From the NCBI GenBank assembly GCA_026545225.1, contig CM048846.1, positions 13,169,975-13,233,974 on the forward strand: a DNA stretch of 64,000 nucleotides. The letters run 5' to 3'. The notes beneath the pieces were generated by a model. It had not been told where the DNA came from, made no database searches, and saw only the letters and a program-made list of their open reading frames with translations. The position numbers and the translations under genes are program-made. Below are positions 33,516 to 45,112 of the stretch, in pieces (positions within the stretch are counted from its first letter, which is position 1; every line of letters begins with the position of its first letter). Source of the DNA: Cornus controversa (Eukaryota > Streptophyta > Magnoliopsida > Cornales > Cornaceae).

Positions 33516-34150
33516 TTCTCCCACATGCAAAGAAAATGCATTGAAGAAAGTGTATTAGAATATTAATAAGTGGATTAGAATACTAATAAAGATAATTCAA
33601 TTTAAGTCTAAAACTTTTGAAATGAGAAAAAACACAGAACATATACCTTTTTTCAGACTTTGTTGTTATCCATTTCATTTTGTGTACATTCTCCCACATG
33701 CAAAGGAAGTGTATTAGAGAGAGTGCATTAGAATATTAATAAGTGGATTAGAATACTAATAAAGATAATTCAGTTTAAGTCTAAAACTTTTGAAATGAAA
33801 AAAAACACAGAACATATACCTTTTTTCAGACTTTGTTGTTATCCATATCATTTTGTGTACATTCTCCCACATGCAAAGGAAGTGTATTAGAGAGAGTGCA
33901 TTAGAATATTAATAAGTGGATTAGAATACTAATAAAGATAATTCAGTTTAAGTCTAAAACTTTTGAAATGAGAAAAAACACAGAACATATACCTTTTTTC
34001 AGACTTTGTTGTTATCCATATCATTTTGTGTACATTCTCCCATATGCAAAGGAAGTGTATTAGAATTCAAATAAAAATATTCATATATTCAGTTTAACTC
34101 TAAAAAATTTGGAATTAGAACAAACATAGAACATATACCTTTTTGAGCCT
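33516..34150 (-). repeat. 173-bp tandem array (about 3.6 copies), element B
   Basis: CTCCCACATG or a close variant starts at 33518, 33691, 33864 and 34037, giving the period. On the - strand each unit has GTGGGAGAATGTACA, ATGGATAACAACAAAG and TCTGAAAAAAGGTATAT. These match the 149-bp units of element A at the same position relative to the GRF-TM gene. Confidence 0.9.
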
Positions 34151-34392
34151 AATATAGTTATCGCAATGTCATTCGTTCCCAACTTGTTAAAATTGCTTAC
34201 TCTCCAATCATCATCCCTCAACCACAAGTGATATACAATATGATATTTTACATATCTATTATCATCTAAGATTAAATGTTACATGCCGAAATATATATCA
34301 TAACAAAATAAGTAGCATTAATATTACATGCCAAAATATAAATTATAACAAAATAAGTAGCATAATTAATTTACAAATATATTACAAACCCA

Positions 34393-34829
34393 TCATTTCT
34401 TCTCAACCAATACAATAAGCATCATGAATATGACAATCAACATAAAGATTATGCAAATAGTAACGCATCCACAACCACCATATAGGAGGATTTTTTGTTT
34501 ATATTGTTCAACTTGCATATTTGCAACGATATTCTCCAAATCACCATGAACATTTTCATGAACCTCTTCACCTTGGTGTAATTCATCCAACCATATAAAA
34601 CCATTGATGTGCGACTACAATAATAAATAGAATTGTTTTAAAAAATATTTTTACTTAAGTACGAAAATAATATAAATAGCACACCAATAATTTTCAATTG
34701 ACATATTTACCTCCCAACCTGGACACCTATAGAAGTAGCGTCCCTTATTCTTGTTAGTTTGAGCCTGATAAAGGTTCATGGGACCCTCCCACATGCACAG
34801 AAAGGTCCTTCACCTTTTACTTGATACAT
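34393..34829 (-). pseudogene. GRF zinc-finger/membrane protein of element B, frameshifted
   Basis: Exon 1 (34829-34711) and exon 2 (34614-34393) match element A's gene. Exon 1 is 119 instead of 120 bases: a single base is missing within the CACGRGP motif (GGGAGGGTCCC against GGGAGAGGTCCC), which brings a stop. Exon 2 is fully open and keeps the hydrophobic tail (IFMLIVIFMMLIVLVEKK). The conserved tail across diverged copies suggests past selection. Confidence 0.8.
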
Positions 34830-34984
34830 TACTGCATTATATAATACTAAACACATTAAATAGAGTTCAAACTCATTAAGTTATTACAGTTATCCATTTG
34901 TTTAGTAATTACTTACTACAGTTATCCATATCTTAAAAAACTATAGTTATATAGTTATCCATTTACTACCTCTTGGCATATTAA

Positions 34985-36282
34985 TCAAGAGTGCTGCACA
35001 CTCTGCCAGATTCTATTAGCAATACAATCACGCATTTGATTCATTTGTTGAAGCGTAGGTGTCGAAACATTTGCATTAATATCAACTTCAACATCAACAT
35101 CAACTTCAACATCTTCAACAGGTGCACTTTGTGAAGAAGAAGATGACTCAGTGGCTTGACCATTAAAGATAAGATCGGTCTGACTTTGGATTCTTATGAA
35201 ATTATGAAGTGTACAACATGCCATTACAATAAGTACTTGAGTTTCAAACTTAAAGGGAGGCATTTGTTTCAAAATAGGGAATCTCATCTTCAACATCCCA
35301 AAACATCGCTCAATTACATTTCTCAAAGATGAGTGTCTATGGTTGAACAATTCCTCTCGACCACGAGGTGCCCTAGTCCTACGGTATTCTTGGAAGTGAT
35401 AACAATGACCCCGAAAAGGGGCCAAGAACCCAATCTGGTTGGCATACCCGGAGTCCACCAAGTAATACTTTCCTGCCATATTTACCAACTATAAATAAAA
35501 GTAGACTATGCATAAATAGCCATACAATCATTAGCTTATAAAATATTACCTGGTGGTGGAGATGGAAATTGTAATTCCTCATCATTAATGCATTCGTTTA
35601 AAATCTTTGAATCATTCGCAGATCCTTCCCACCCAGCTAAAACATATGTGAACATCATATCAAATGAACAAACGGCCATAACATTTTGGGTGGTATCACC
35701 CTTCCTCCCACGAAATGGGATTTGCATATCTGCTGGCACGTTCGCATCGACATGGGTTCCATCTATAGCTCCCACACAATCTTTAAAGAAAGGGTAGAAT
35801 CTTGTAGACCTTTTTATATGATCAGGAATTATATTCAAATCTGGGGGAACAATAATCATTCTGCCTAACTCACAAACTTTATGCAACACACCGTGAAAGT
35901 GTCTAGAAATTGTCTCGGTTGAGTGTTGGAATCTTTCTGCTACAACACGATTCCTTTCATTGTGAGCTAAAGTAAGTAAGAAAATTGCCACTTATTCATA
36001 GACAGACAAACTTTTTGAATCTTTCAACCCTAAAGCTTTAAGCTGATTACACAATTTCCTAAATACATTGGGCCACATCCTAAGGTTCTGATAACATCTG
36101 TCTGGGTTGCCATTTAGAATCTCCAACACATATGCTTCACCTTGTAAGATAGAATCCCTACAAGGTATCTTCTCGTAATGCTGTCTATGATACTCGAACA
36201 TACATGCCACCATAATGACACTCTCATCCTCCTCCTCATCATCATACAACTCAATGATTGTTCTGATCTTATCCCAATTCAT
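34985..36282 (-). pseudogene. PIF/Harbinger DDE transposase of element B, one nonsense codon
   Basis: Exons 36282-35550 and 35472-34985 match element A's transposase: 733 and 488 coding bases, exactly A's 501+232 and 488. The intron that A has before NCVGAIDG is absent here (FFKDCVGAIDG is continuous). The catalytic residues are present (AIDGTH, GWEGSANDS, HSSLRNVIERCFGML). Gln of the motif SVQEQVAIF has become TAA at 35992-35994, so no full protein can be made without suppression. Confidence 0.88.
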
Positions 36283-36424
36283 AATATCCTAGGTGAACAA
36301 ATAAATGTAAGATGCAAACTATAAGCAAGAGAAAAATATATAGCATCATTAATACATAAATAGCAAATAAAATACACATAAGTGAATATCATAAAGTCAT
36401 AAAGTAATTTAAAATATTCAGCAA

Positions 36425-36535
36425 GCCATAGAGAATCTAAATTAAGTTATTACAGTCATCCAACAAGTAAATTAAATAGTTGTCTATAAACAAGATAGTA
36501 AAATAACAGTTATTCATACAGTCATCCAAGAACAA
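36425..36535 (-). repeat. GATGACTGTAATAACT-type spacer motifs, element B
   Basis: GTTATTACAGTCATCC lies at about 36437 and a diverged copy at about 36511. Related AGTTATTACAGTTATCCAT copies lie between the transposase and GRF genes (about 34876-34960). They correspond to the direct motifs of element A's spacers. Confidence 0.65.
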
Positions 36536-36537
36536 CA

Positions 36538-37612
36538 TCAAAGGTTCATAACCCAACCAACCTTCCTCTCCTCAGGCATGTTAATAAAGAACTCCCTCCA
36601 CATATCAGAATCATGAAGCATCATGGATGCTTTAGTATAATGATAATTGTCAATCCCCTGCAATTGATCCAAAATCTTAATGCATGAGTTAAACATTTCT
36701 TTCTCCTTATCTTTTTTCACGGGAGATGTGACTTCAAATCCTTTGTCACAAGATGCAGCAAGATTAGACGATGAAGCAGCAACTATGGTTTTTTCAATTC
36801 TCTCAGCTTTCATATTAGCATTCTCAGTCATGGTAACCATGACTTGAGACATTGTCGAATGAAAACTATTATTTTTTTTGGCTTTTTTATTTGAAAGTGG
36901 CTGCGAGGGACTGATCTCACGACCGTCAACCTCAGCGAAGTCATCACTCTCATCAAGGTCATGTATGCCTACATGGTGTGTGGGCACTTGGAACGTGGTG
37001 GGTGCTCTAGTGGAAGGGTGGATATGCGCACCTGTAGCATATGTATCCCCGAAAATTGTGGTCATTTTGCTGTAATGGGGACATCCTTTCCTGCGAAACT
37101 TTCTCGCATTCTTAACCACCTACAAATTATTATCTTTCATATTAGTAAATCCTAAATTCTAAAATTGATATAGAAGTTAATGTATATTTTATGGAATTGG
37201 ATAATACATTAACTTTTAAACTACTAACCTTGCTCAACCTTTCCCACCGTTCATCCTCTACTATAACCATGCCCATCTCGGAATTGAATCCCACACCAGT
37301 CTCTGATAATAGTTTTTTAAAGTTTTTGTAAATTGCCCTTAGTTGGTTGAACTTATTTCTAAGTTGGATCTTTGTGTAGACCTTCCCCGTTTCTAGCCTC
37401 ATTCCTTCAACTAAATTCCTCCAACCAATACTGTTAAAGGTGGAATTAGTTCGGTTTCCAACCCTAACTTCTTCTTCCATACGCAAAATGAAAACTTCAA
37501 TATGGGACTCATCCCATACTAATTTTCCATCATCACCTTGTTCTGTTAAGTCCTCTCCTTCTAATAGAATATCATTACCAAACTCAACCACATTCTCATC
37601 ATTGATATCTAT
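36538..37612 (-). pseudogene. Myb/SANT-like gene of element B, start codon lost
   Basis: Exons 37612-37229 and 37119-36538 match element A's Myb-like gene, including FILRMEEEVRVGNRT, LRNKFNQLRAIYKNFKKLL and the end RKVGWVMNL. The codon aligned with A's ATG is ATA (37612-37610). The frame is otherwise open, but the next ATG lies inside the DNA-binding domain. Use of a non-AUG start or a different 5' exon cannot be excluded. Confidence 0.75.
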
Positions 37613-38215
37613 TTAATTATCCAAAAAAAATTACTAAATTAGAAGACACCAAAAAATTAGATGAAAGAATTATAGTTTAAGAGTCACATGTCCACATACC
37701 ATTGATAACTATTTCATTGTTATTATTATTATTTCATTAAAGTTGGTCTCTTGGAAGTAGCTTCTGAAGCGCAGTATTAGAAGACACAAATTTAAATGAT
37801 AGTAAGGTTCAAAGACAAGCCAATTGAGAGGTGCAATGACTAACATAACTTAAAGAAATTGTAGATTATTAAAAGCAGAGCATAATGTAGCAATTATTAA
37901 TCCTAATTTAAATGTCAAAAGTTGTACAAACCTACAAGTTGTATATATAGAAATTATAAAATAAATATTATATGAGCCATTAATATTAGATCATTTAATA
38001 ATAGAAGATCATTGAAACAGAAAAGAAAAAGCAGACTCAGAAATTAATAACATTGTATAGAGAGAGAGACCAATGTGTGTGTGTAGTAAAGATATGCTTA
38101 TGTGCACATGTTTCCAATTTGCAAACAAAATCTACAGATTATTAAAAGCAGAGAGCATGATGTGGCAATTATTAATCCTAATTAAATGTCAAAAGTTGTA
38201 CAAATCTACAAGATG

Positions 38216-38256
<41 letters not shown>

Positions 38257-40640
38257 TAAATATTATATGAGCCATTAATAGAAAATCATTGACACATAAG
38301 GGAAAAAGCAGACTCAGAACTTACAATTTTAGTAGAAGTAATTTTTTTTCTTTTCCAATCAAGAAATTATCTACTCAACAAATTTGTACTCTTTTCATTA
38401 ATTTAAAAAGGTATTGAGAATCATGAGATTATATATTCATAATTGATTTAAAGAGACAGAGAATATGTGAGAAATAGAAAATGTGACTTGTATTATAATT
38501 TATGTGCGTAGAAAATAAATTAAATTATAGAAAACAAAAGAATGATACTGAGCAAAACATATTAGTCTGCTGACAACTTTAAAGTAATTTTGGGAGAAAT
38601 CTCCTTTAAACAGCAAAATAAGTATTTCAATATTTTCCTTATATTTCCTTTCAAAGATGAGAGTGCAAATTTCACGAGGATAGAAGTGTTCTTGTAGAAA
38701 ACCCACAACATAATGCATACTTTAAAGAAAAATGAAATTTAGTATTCTAAAAACAAAAAAGCAGGTCATTAATTAGTAAAAAGTTACTATCATGAATGAT
38801 AATTTGAGCAATGCTTAGAAGATCATCTAATGAGTTTCCTCATTTAATCTCGCTGACAATTTAATTGAAGCGCAAGACGTACCTAACAAGAAATTATCAA
38901 ATAATATTGCAATTCCTAATAATAGCATCTAACTTTGGAATTCAGGCATGACCATTTGAGCATGAACTATGCATGAAAGCTTTAGTATGGTTTTAAAACA
39001 AATGAGCAATATTAACTGACTTAATCCAACAAAATGAAATACAAAAATAAATAAATAAAATGAAAAGGATAAAAAAAAATATAATCTTAAATCACACGAG
39101 TAGTAGATGCACTAAGCACCTCTGGGCCACTAATTTCAGGAGTACGGATTAAGTAAACCCTAAATCCTAGTACAGTTAAGGAACATATAACTTTTTTTTC
39201 CATGGGCACAGGTTAACCGTGGCCTTTATCTTTTTAAAAACTAAAAAGTAATATAGACTAGAAGTTCCTGTCACATGAAGTAGCAATTTTCAGTTTCTAA
39301 TTCTTACTTTTTTTTTCATGCTTTTCTTCCAAATAGCTTTGCCCTAAACCTTTTCCTGGTACTCATTTCCATATTTATGGTGCCCTTATGTCAGCACATT
39401 CTGGACAAACTACATTGTTTCCGCCTACTGTTAAGTGTGAAACAACTAGTCACTTGTAAAAGTTGTGAGAAAAGCAACCAAACAGCTAGTTAGGTCTATT
39501 TGACCAATAAGGTACTGCTAGACTACACTTTTTTTACTCTGAAATTTTTTAAATACATTTAATTTAGTACTGTAAGCACTAAGAATGATTCTTGTTTACA
39601 TATAACCAAAAAAAGAAAAAAGAAGAAGAGAAATTCAAAATATTAGTTGGGTAATATTTTTTTGACAATTGTTATAAAAAATTCTGTCATTTCAAATCAC
39701 ATTTTATTTTATTGGTTTATTTATTTTTAAACCCTAAATTTAAAAACATATATAATAATTTGAAAATTCTTTTAAAAATTCCTAAAGCAAAGAGTTAAAA
39801 AGATATTCAATTTGAGGAAATATTGTTTTAAGAGAATGGAACCAAATGACTCTTATTGGTACATCAACACAAGTTTGTTCAATTCCTTTTAACAAATCAA
39901 GATCAGCTTATCATTAGAAACCAATTCTTCACTAATAAACCACCAACAACTAATATTCTCTCCAAGTCCAAGTAGGGGACACCAATAGCTAGGCAAACAA
40001 TTATTAATGTAAAGGTTAAATACTTGAATTCATTTCTTGGTATGGACTATGGGCTATTGGTTTCATCACCACATGAAGCCTATAAGCCTATAAATATGAT
40101 TCAACATGCTCAAATGATGCACTTTATATGCTATGGACTCTCAGTATGTTAATATTTTATTGGTAAATAATTTTTAGTATGTTATTTCCAAATCAACGAC
40201 AATAAAAGAAGACAAATAAATTTCAATTAAATTTTCTGATCATGAAAGAAATTGTTCTACCTTACATACCCTGTCCAAAATTAAGTTTAGTAATCAAATA
40301 TACCATTCAAGAAATCAACAAGTATCAATGTTTCAACAAATCATCATTGAGCATATAATATTGAACAACATCCATATATATATATATAAATATATATACA
40401 CACACACATATATATTGAACGACATCCATATATATACAGATAAATATATATATACACATACATATATATATGTTAACAAACACTGGAGCAAGAGAAAGAA
40501 GAGAACAAAACGAAGTGATTACAAATCATCATTGAACAAACCCATATATATACAGAAAATATATATACATCTATATACATATATATAAACAAACACTAAA
40601 GCAAGAGAAATGAGAGAGAACAGAGCGTATGCTTACAGTT
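37613..40640. other. Element B 5' region without coding sequence
   Basis: AT-rich leader with a duplicated block (TATTAAAAGCAGAG, CAATTATTAATCCTAATT at about 37870 and 38140), an (AT)n run at 38219-38252, and TA/CA microsatellites around 40370-40590. Confidence 0.6.
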
Positions 40641-40644
40641 GAGC

Positions 40645-41000
40645 CTGGTCTACTTCAAAAATTTGAGTCTCAAATACCTCGATTTGTCCTCCTTCAACAC
40701 AAAAATTTTATTTTCAGAATGAAATTATAGATAGTCGAACACGAAAAAATGAAATCGAATAGCGATGAGAGAGAAAGGAGAGAGAACATAACCTTTTTCC
40801 AAGATTTGCGTCTGAAACGCCTCGATTGGTCGTCCTTCAACACAAAACTACAAAATCGCCTTCAAAATCAATTTCAAAGAGAGTCGAACATAGAAGTGAA
40901 GCCGAATAGAGATGAGCAACACTCAAAAATAGAACATATTTTCAAGATTTGCGTCTCAAGAATGCCTCGATCAATCGTTTTCTAACACAAAACTTGGATT
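40645..41000 (-). repeat. About 135-bp tandem repeat in element B leader
   Basis: Units with ATTTGCGTCT, GCCTCGAT, CAACACAAAA and GAGTCGAACA recur about three times. Element A has an unrelated-looking tandem duplication in the equivalent leader. Confidence 0.75.
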
Positions 41001-41169
41001 TTCCATAGTCGCCTTGAGAGTCGCCTTCAGATCGCCTTCAATATTGCCACATAGGAGACAGAAAGGAACGGCAGCAAAACCCTAAAAACATCGATATATA
41101 CCTGTGTTGAGATTGGGCCATTTGCTTCCTCCGCTACAGTGTTTGGGCCAATTTTATTTCAGCTGATTC

Positions 41170-41182
41170 TAGCGCTACAGTA
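41170..41182 (-). promoter_or_regulatory. Subterminal TACTGTAGCGCTA motif, element B
   Basis: It is identical to 17451-17463 of element A and in the same orientation relative to the element end. A further TACTGTAGCAGG lies near 41302. Confidence 0.45.
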
Positions 41183-41362
41183 ACGAAACACCCAAAAACA
41201 CCATTTTGGTGTTTTGGGTTTGGGCCTCTTTTATCAAAATGTTATAGTATTGTGTAAAACATAACAGGCCTCTACCAAACATGTTTTGGGCCTCAATTTG
41301 GGTACTGTAGCAGGCCTGCAACATAAACACCCAAAACAAAACATATACCAAACACCCCCTAA

Positions 41363-41480
41363 ATTTTTTTACTTGATTATGCTGATTTGTTAACTAGATA
41401 TAAAAGACTGACGTTATAATAAAGTGTAGTCTACCAAATAAATTAAGTGATCTGATAGACTAGGACCATTCAATAATTTC
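41363..41480 (-). repeat. MULE right TIR, outer piece
   Basis: Its reverse complement aligns with 11006-about 11138 (GGTCCTAGTC, CTTTATTATAA, CAGTCTTTTATAT, GTAAAAA.ATTTA). It abuts the TAA duplication of element B. Confidence 0.85.
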
Positions 41481-41754
41481 TGAATTCAGAATGACGAGAT
41501 CAGAGAGAGATTGATGCCATAACCAAACATAGAAGCACAAATAATAGAAGAGACTGAAGCATAAACGCAGTGTCTCAACAGGGCCGACCTTGGGCACATG
41601 TCACCTTGGCGGCTGCTTTGGCTCCCAAATTCAAAGGGCTCCAAATTTATTTTGTATAAATGTAAATGTATATATATATATATATAAGCACAAATATATA
41701 TATATGTATATATGTACGTATGTATGTGGACAAAAAAATAATTTATATATATAT

Positions 41755-42122
41755 TGATGAAGCAGAAATTCATCCTGAGCTAGTCAAACACCAACCTGTA
41801 AAAAAGACAAAAAAAAGGATAGTCGAAAGGGCACCGGCGTGGTACCGGCCGACTACGCTCCGACAATCAAGTCAAAAATCGAAAGGGCTTTATTAATCTA
41901 TAAAGACATTTTTGAGGGTATTCATTACGTACCTGGCATATGGATCGTCTCTGTATTTATAGTGGTCAATTAGAACTGTGTCCTAGTAGGAGACTGGCTT
42001 TTTAGTTCCCCAGACTCATCTGGAGATAGAGAAGTCCTGGTCAAAGTAGACTTCTTATCCACGTCACCTTGAACTCAACCTACATGTTGTACGTTTCATA
42101 ATTGGAGTCAAATACTCTATCA
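41755..42122 (-). repeat. 3' LTR of the non-autonomous element
   Basis: It starts TGATGAAGCAG and ends CTCTATCA on the + strand, paired with 45716-46083. Confidence 0.9.
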
Positions 42123-42589
42123 GATGCACCCTGTTCATGAGGGTTGCTTGTCAGGTCTTAGGAACACTTTGGTTGGCCCGTCGGGTTGTAGAAACGGACT
42201 CCCATATTAAGAAATTTCTCTGACCTTCCATCTTGGCCTATGAATTCTGAATCCGAACCAGTTAAGCTCCTGGGCTGGCTAGCTTAGGCTAGCCTTTGGG
42301 GACCGGCTCGAGCCGGACCTAGTGGCCGGACTTGGCTGGATTTTAGGTGCCAGCCTTGGCCGGCATACTTTTTGTGAAACTTCTCTCTCTTCTTTGTGTG
42401 AGATTTCTCTCTCCGACATGTCCTCTGGTTTCTAAGAAAAAATATTTTATGGCATAATCCTGCAAAAGAACTTACGCAATGGACTCACCTTGTTATTGGG
42501 TAAAATTCCCTTAGGCTGGTTGTGCCTTATAGGGTTAACTGAACATGTTCTTAGAATTTACTTATTTCATCTTTTTCATTAAAGAGCTC

Positions 42590-43015
42590 CTTTAGAGGCA
42601 TCCCTCTTTGGGGTTCTTTGACAATCTTCTCAGGATTAATTCGTCCCGCTTTTTTCATTAAAGGCCATCTGTTAAAGGTGTGTCCCCGTAGGGATATGTC
42701 CCCGTAGGGTTGTTTGACAATGTTCTCGGAATTAATTCATCCCGCCTTTTTCATTAAAGGCCCTCTGTTAGAGGTGTGTCCCCGTAGGGATATGCCCCCG
42801 TAGGACTGTTTGACAATGTTCTCGGAATTAATTCATCCCGCCTTTTTCATTAAAGGCCCTCTGTTAGAGGTGTGTCCCCGTAGGGATATACCCCCGTAGG
42901 GCTGTTTGACAATGTTCTCGGAATTAATTCATCCCGCCTTTTTCATTAAAGGCCTTCTGTTAGAGGTGTGTCCCCGTAGAGATATGCCCCCATAGGGCTG
43001 TTTGACAATGTCGAG
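42590..43015 (-). repeat. 96-bp minisatellite, about four copies
   Basis: TTCATTAAAGGCC recurs at about 42654, 42750, 42846 and 42942, with GTGTGTCCCCGTAG and AATTAATTCATCCCGCC in each unit. The units are GC-rich relative to surroundings and lie inside the LTR element. Confidence 0.88.
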
Positions 43016-43024
43016 CTTCGTGAG

Positions 43025-43235
43025 CTCACCCCTTTAATAGGGGGGTTTATAGAGTTCTACTCCTTTAATAAGGATGTTTGTAGACTTTTGCTCCTTTATT
43101 GAGAAGGTTCGTTGATTGTTGATAACCCTTTAAATAGGGAAAATGTTGGCTCGCCCTTTAATAAGGGGAGGTCTCGACTCAACCCTTTAATAAGGGGAGG
43201 AATTGGCTCACCCTTTAATACGGGGGAGGTTTGGT
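43025..43235. repeat. CCCTTTAATAAGGGG hairpin-like short repeats
   Basis: About seven copies of CCTTTAATA-AGG(GG), each a small imperfect palindrome, lie 30-40 bp apart directly beyond the 96-bp array. Confidence 0.8.
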
Positions 43236-44399
43236 TTCAAGGTCCGGACAAATATGTCCTTTGTCTTTGACTGTGGATGGTTTTGTAATGCTTTTCTCAG
43301 ATACATCAAGAGATTATACAGGATAATAGCATAGCATGCACCCAAATCAAGATTTAAAAATCTCAATTTTTTATGCATCTTGATTTTTAGAAAAATCATA
43401 ACAGTTTGATGTATTTATAATATACAATTTTTCAACAAATAATCAAATTATTTGAATCTTTAGACCAATAAGAAAAATCAATACGATAGTAAATAACATT
43501 CTCAATACTCATGTGAGTTGATGCTGTGTGCTTATGCAACTCTATATATGTACAATTTTGCACATGCATTAATGGTCTTTTCAAGCAAAACTTCATCATT
43601 CTGCATGCTTTTTTATGTTACTTTATTTTTTCTCATTCTCTAAGAAAAAATAAAAATCTGACAAACTTCTATACTCGATCATGATCTCTATATTCAAGAT
43701 CAAAGATTAAAGTTTTTATTTCAGTGGTTCACTTAACCATCAATAAAATTTGGTGTACATGTATACATGTGGTTGTTACAAGGGAACACTGATTTAATGA
43801 TGCAAGGCACTGAAGGATTCATATATATAACATTTGCTGGACAAAGCAATAGGTATTCAATGATACATCAATTTCAACTTCAAAGTTTTACAATTTTCGA
43901 TTGTAGCCCATCATTACCGAAATCAGGATCCATATATCCTCATTGAAACTTGGTTAGCCAAGAAACCAAAAACTCATATTTTATATGCATTTCTTATTGC
44001 TTCCCTTATGTTTAGAAAAGGAATGATAAACTCATTAAGGCCAATGTTTGCTAATAGAACCAAGGAAATGATTATTGACACTTGGCATTAAATGCAGATT
44101 TAAATCTTGCATGTGAAGCTGCCATTAATCTTCCCTTTCTTGAGTGCATTGCAAAGCGTTGTTATTCTCTTCTATTATTTTCTAAAAGCAATTAAGGTAA
44201 CCCTATTTGTTTGTTCCTGCTTCGTCTAGAAAGAGAGGATATCGGCTTTGTATTTTTTTATTTTTATTTTTTTAACCGAGCAATAATATAATTTATTGAA
44301 TGATAGAAGGGAGATCTACAACAATAGAGGTTAAAGTCAAGAAGCATCGTGAAGGATGCAAACAGTTCATAAAATCAAATAAATATAATAATTGTGCAT
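43236..44399. other. AT-rich interior of the non-autonomous LTR element
   Basis: Composition changes sharply from the GC-rich arrays on the left. No gene is recognised; this may be captured genomic sequence. Confidence 0.5.
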
Positions 44400-44404
44400 A
44401 TATA

Positions 44405-44505
44405 ATTGAAAGCAGCTGATAGCTTGGTGGATAAGTTGACCTGCAGTAGGCTACGTGTAGTCCCAAGTTCGAACCTTGGTAATTGAGTTTTATTTTTTTA
44501 TCCAA
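44405..44505 (+). mobile_element. tRNA-derived SINE candidate
   Basis: An A-box-like TAGCTTGGTGG (44420-44430) and a B-box-like AGTTCGAACC (44466-44475) are 35 bp apart, the spacing of a type 2 polymerase III promoter. A T-rich stretch follows at 44487-44499, as in Au-type plant SINEs. The sequence does not fold into an obvious full tRNA and its ends are not defined. Confidence 0.5.
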
Positions 44506-45060
44506 ATATATTTGCTTCAGAATTATGAGATCCAAACTGATCCAATTAGGCTAGACTCCAAATCCAAAGGTACAGAGAGAAGTGCGTATATAGAAAGAAG
44601 TGTTATACTTATATTCAGTTGTAGGAGAGTTGAAGTGAGTTCTTATATGAAGAGTAGAATAAGCTAAACTTGTATGGATCTAACTTTGTTTCTGGTGCAA
44701 TAGTTTCCATAAGAAATGAAAAAACAAAAACAAAAGCTTTATTCTGAATCCATTTTTTATTTTTCCTAAATGTTTAAGAGTGTTAAAAAGATTTCTTGCC
44801 ATTTCAGATAATTTTCACTTTCAACTAGGAAAGCATGTACTTTTACGAGCCCTGTAATTTGCTACATAGAGGCGTTGAAACACAATATATGAGTTGTGAT
44901 AGAAATAAAGTTGTTTAACATTTAAAGTATCTCATATATTTGTGTTTGATGCCATTACAAACTGGGCCATTATACTTGATTGCTACTGTGTTTGGAATAT
45001 AATTAAATTTGTAATGAATTTATAAAGAAAGAACTTGTACTTTATGGGAATGCATAAAGA

Positions 45061-45061
45061 T

Positions 45062-45094
<33 letters not shown>

Positions 45095-45112
45095 TAGAGA
45101 GAGAGAGAGAGT
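45061..45112. repeat. (TA)n(GA)n microsatellite
   Basis: Directly visible dinucleotide runs in the interior of the LTR element. Confidence 0.9.

Larger units (their letters stand above)
30033..41359 (-). mobile_element. PIF/Harbinger-like element B (11.3 kb, decayed)
   Basis: On the - strand the element starts GGGGGTGTTTGGTAT at 41359 and ends at 30033, where the + strand reads GGGCCGTTTGGTAT. TAA flanks both ends (30030-30032 and 41360-41362). The left MULE TIR shows the unfilled site (ACATTTAACGGAG against AAATTTA|GCGGAG here). Gene order equals that of element A, but all three genes carry lesions. Downstream are a 173-bp tandem array and fragments of two host genes. Confidence 0.88.
11006..41480 (+). 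mobile_element. Mutator-like element (MULE) split by two nested Harbinger elements
   Basis: The left TIR (11006-about 11337) matches, in inverted order, three separated blocks: 41363-41480, 29941-30029 and 17180-17256. Put end to end the blocks give one continuous right TIR, showing that elements A (17260-29937) and B (30033-41359) landed in it. Inside lies a FAR1-type transposase relic (11755-14344), as in Jittery/FAR1-class MULEs. Without A and B and their TTA/TAA duplications the MULE is about 6.46 kb. The outer ends are GAAAAATTATT on the left and AATAATTTC on the right; the flanks do not form a clean 9-bp duplication, so the exact ends are uncertain by a few bases. Confidence 0.85.

Noticed and set aside
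33516-34150. CRISPR-like array
   Set aside because: Repeats are long, contiguous 173-bp units without spacers, in a plant transposon.
41486-41773. Minus-strand frame resembling the N-terminus of a sugar transporter
   Set aside because: The similarity is a short hydrophobic stretch only, and the frame runs through TA microsatellite and into an LTR.
42590-43235. CRISPR or centromeric satellite
   Set aside because: The arrays are short, lie inside an LTR element and have no unique spacers.
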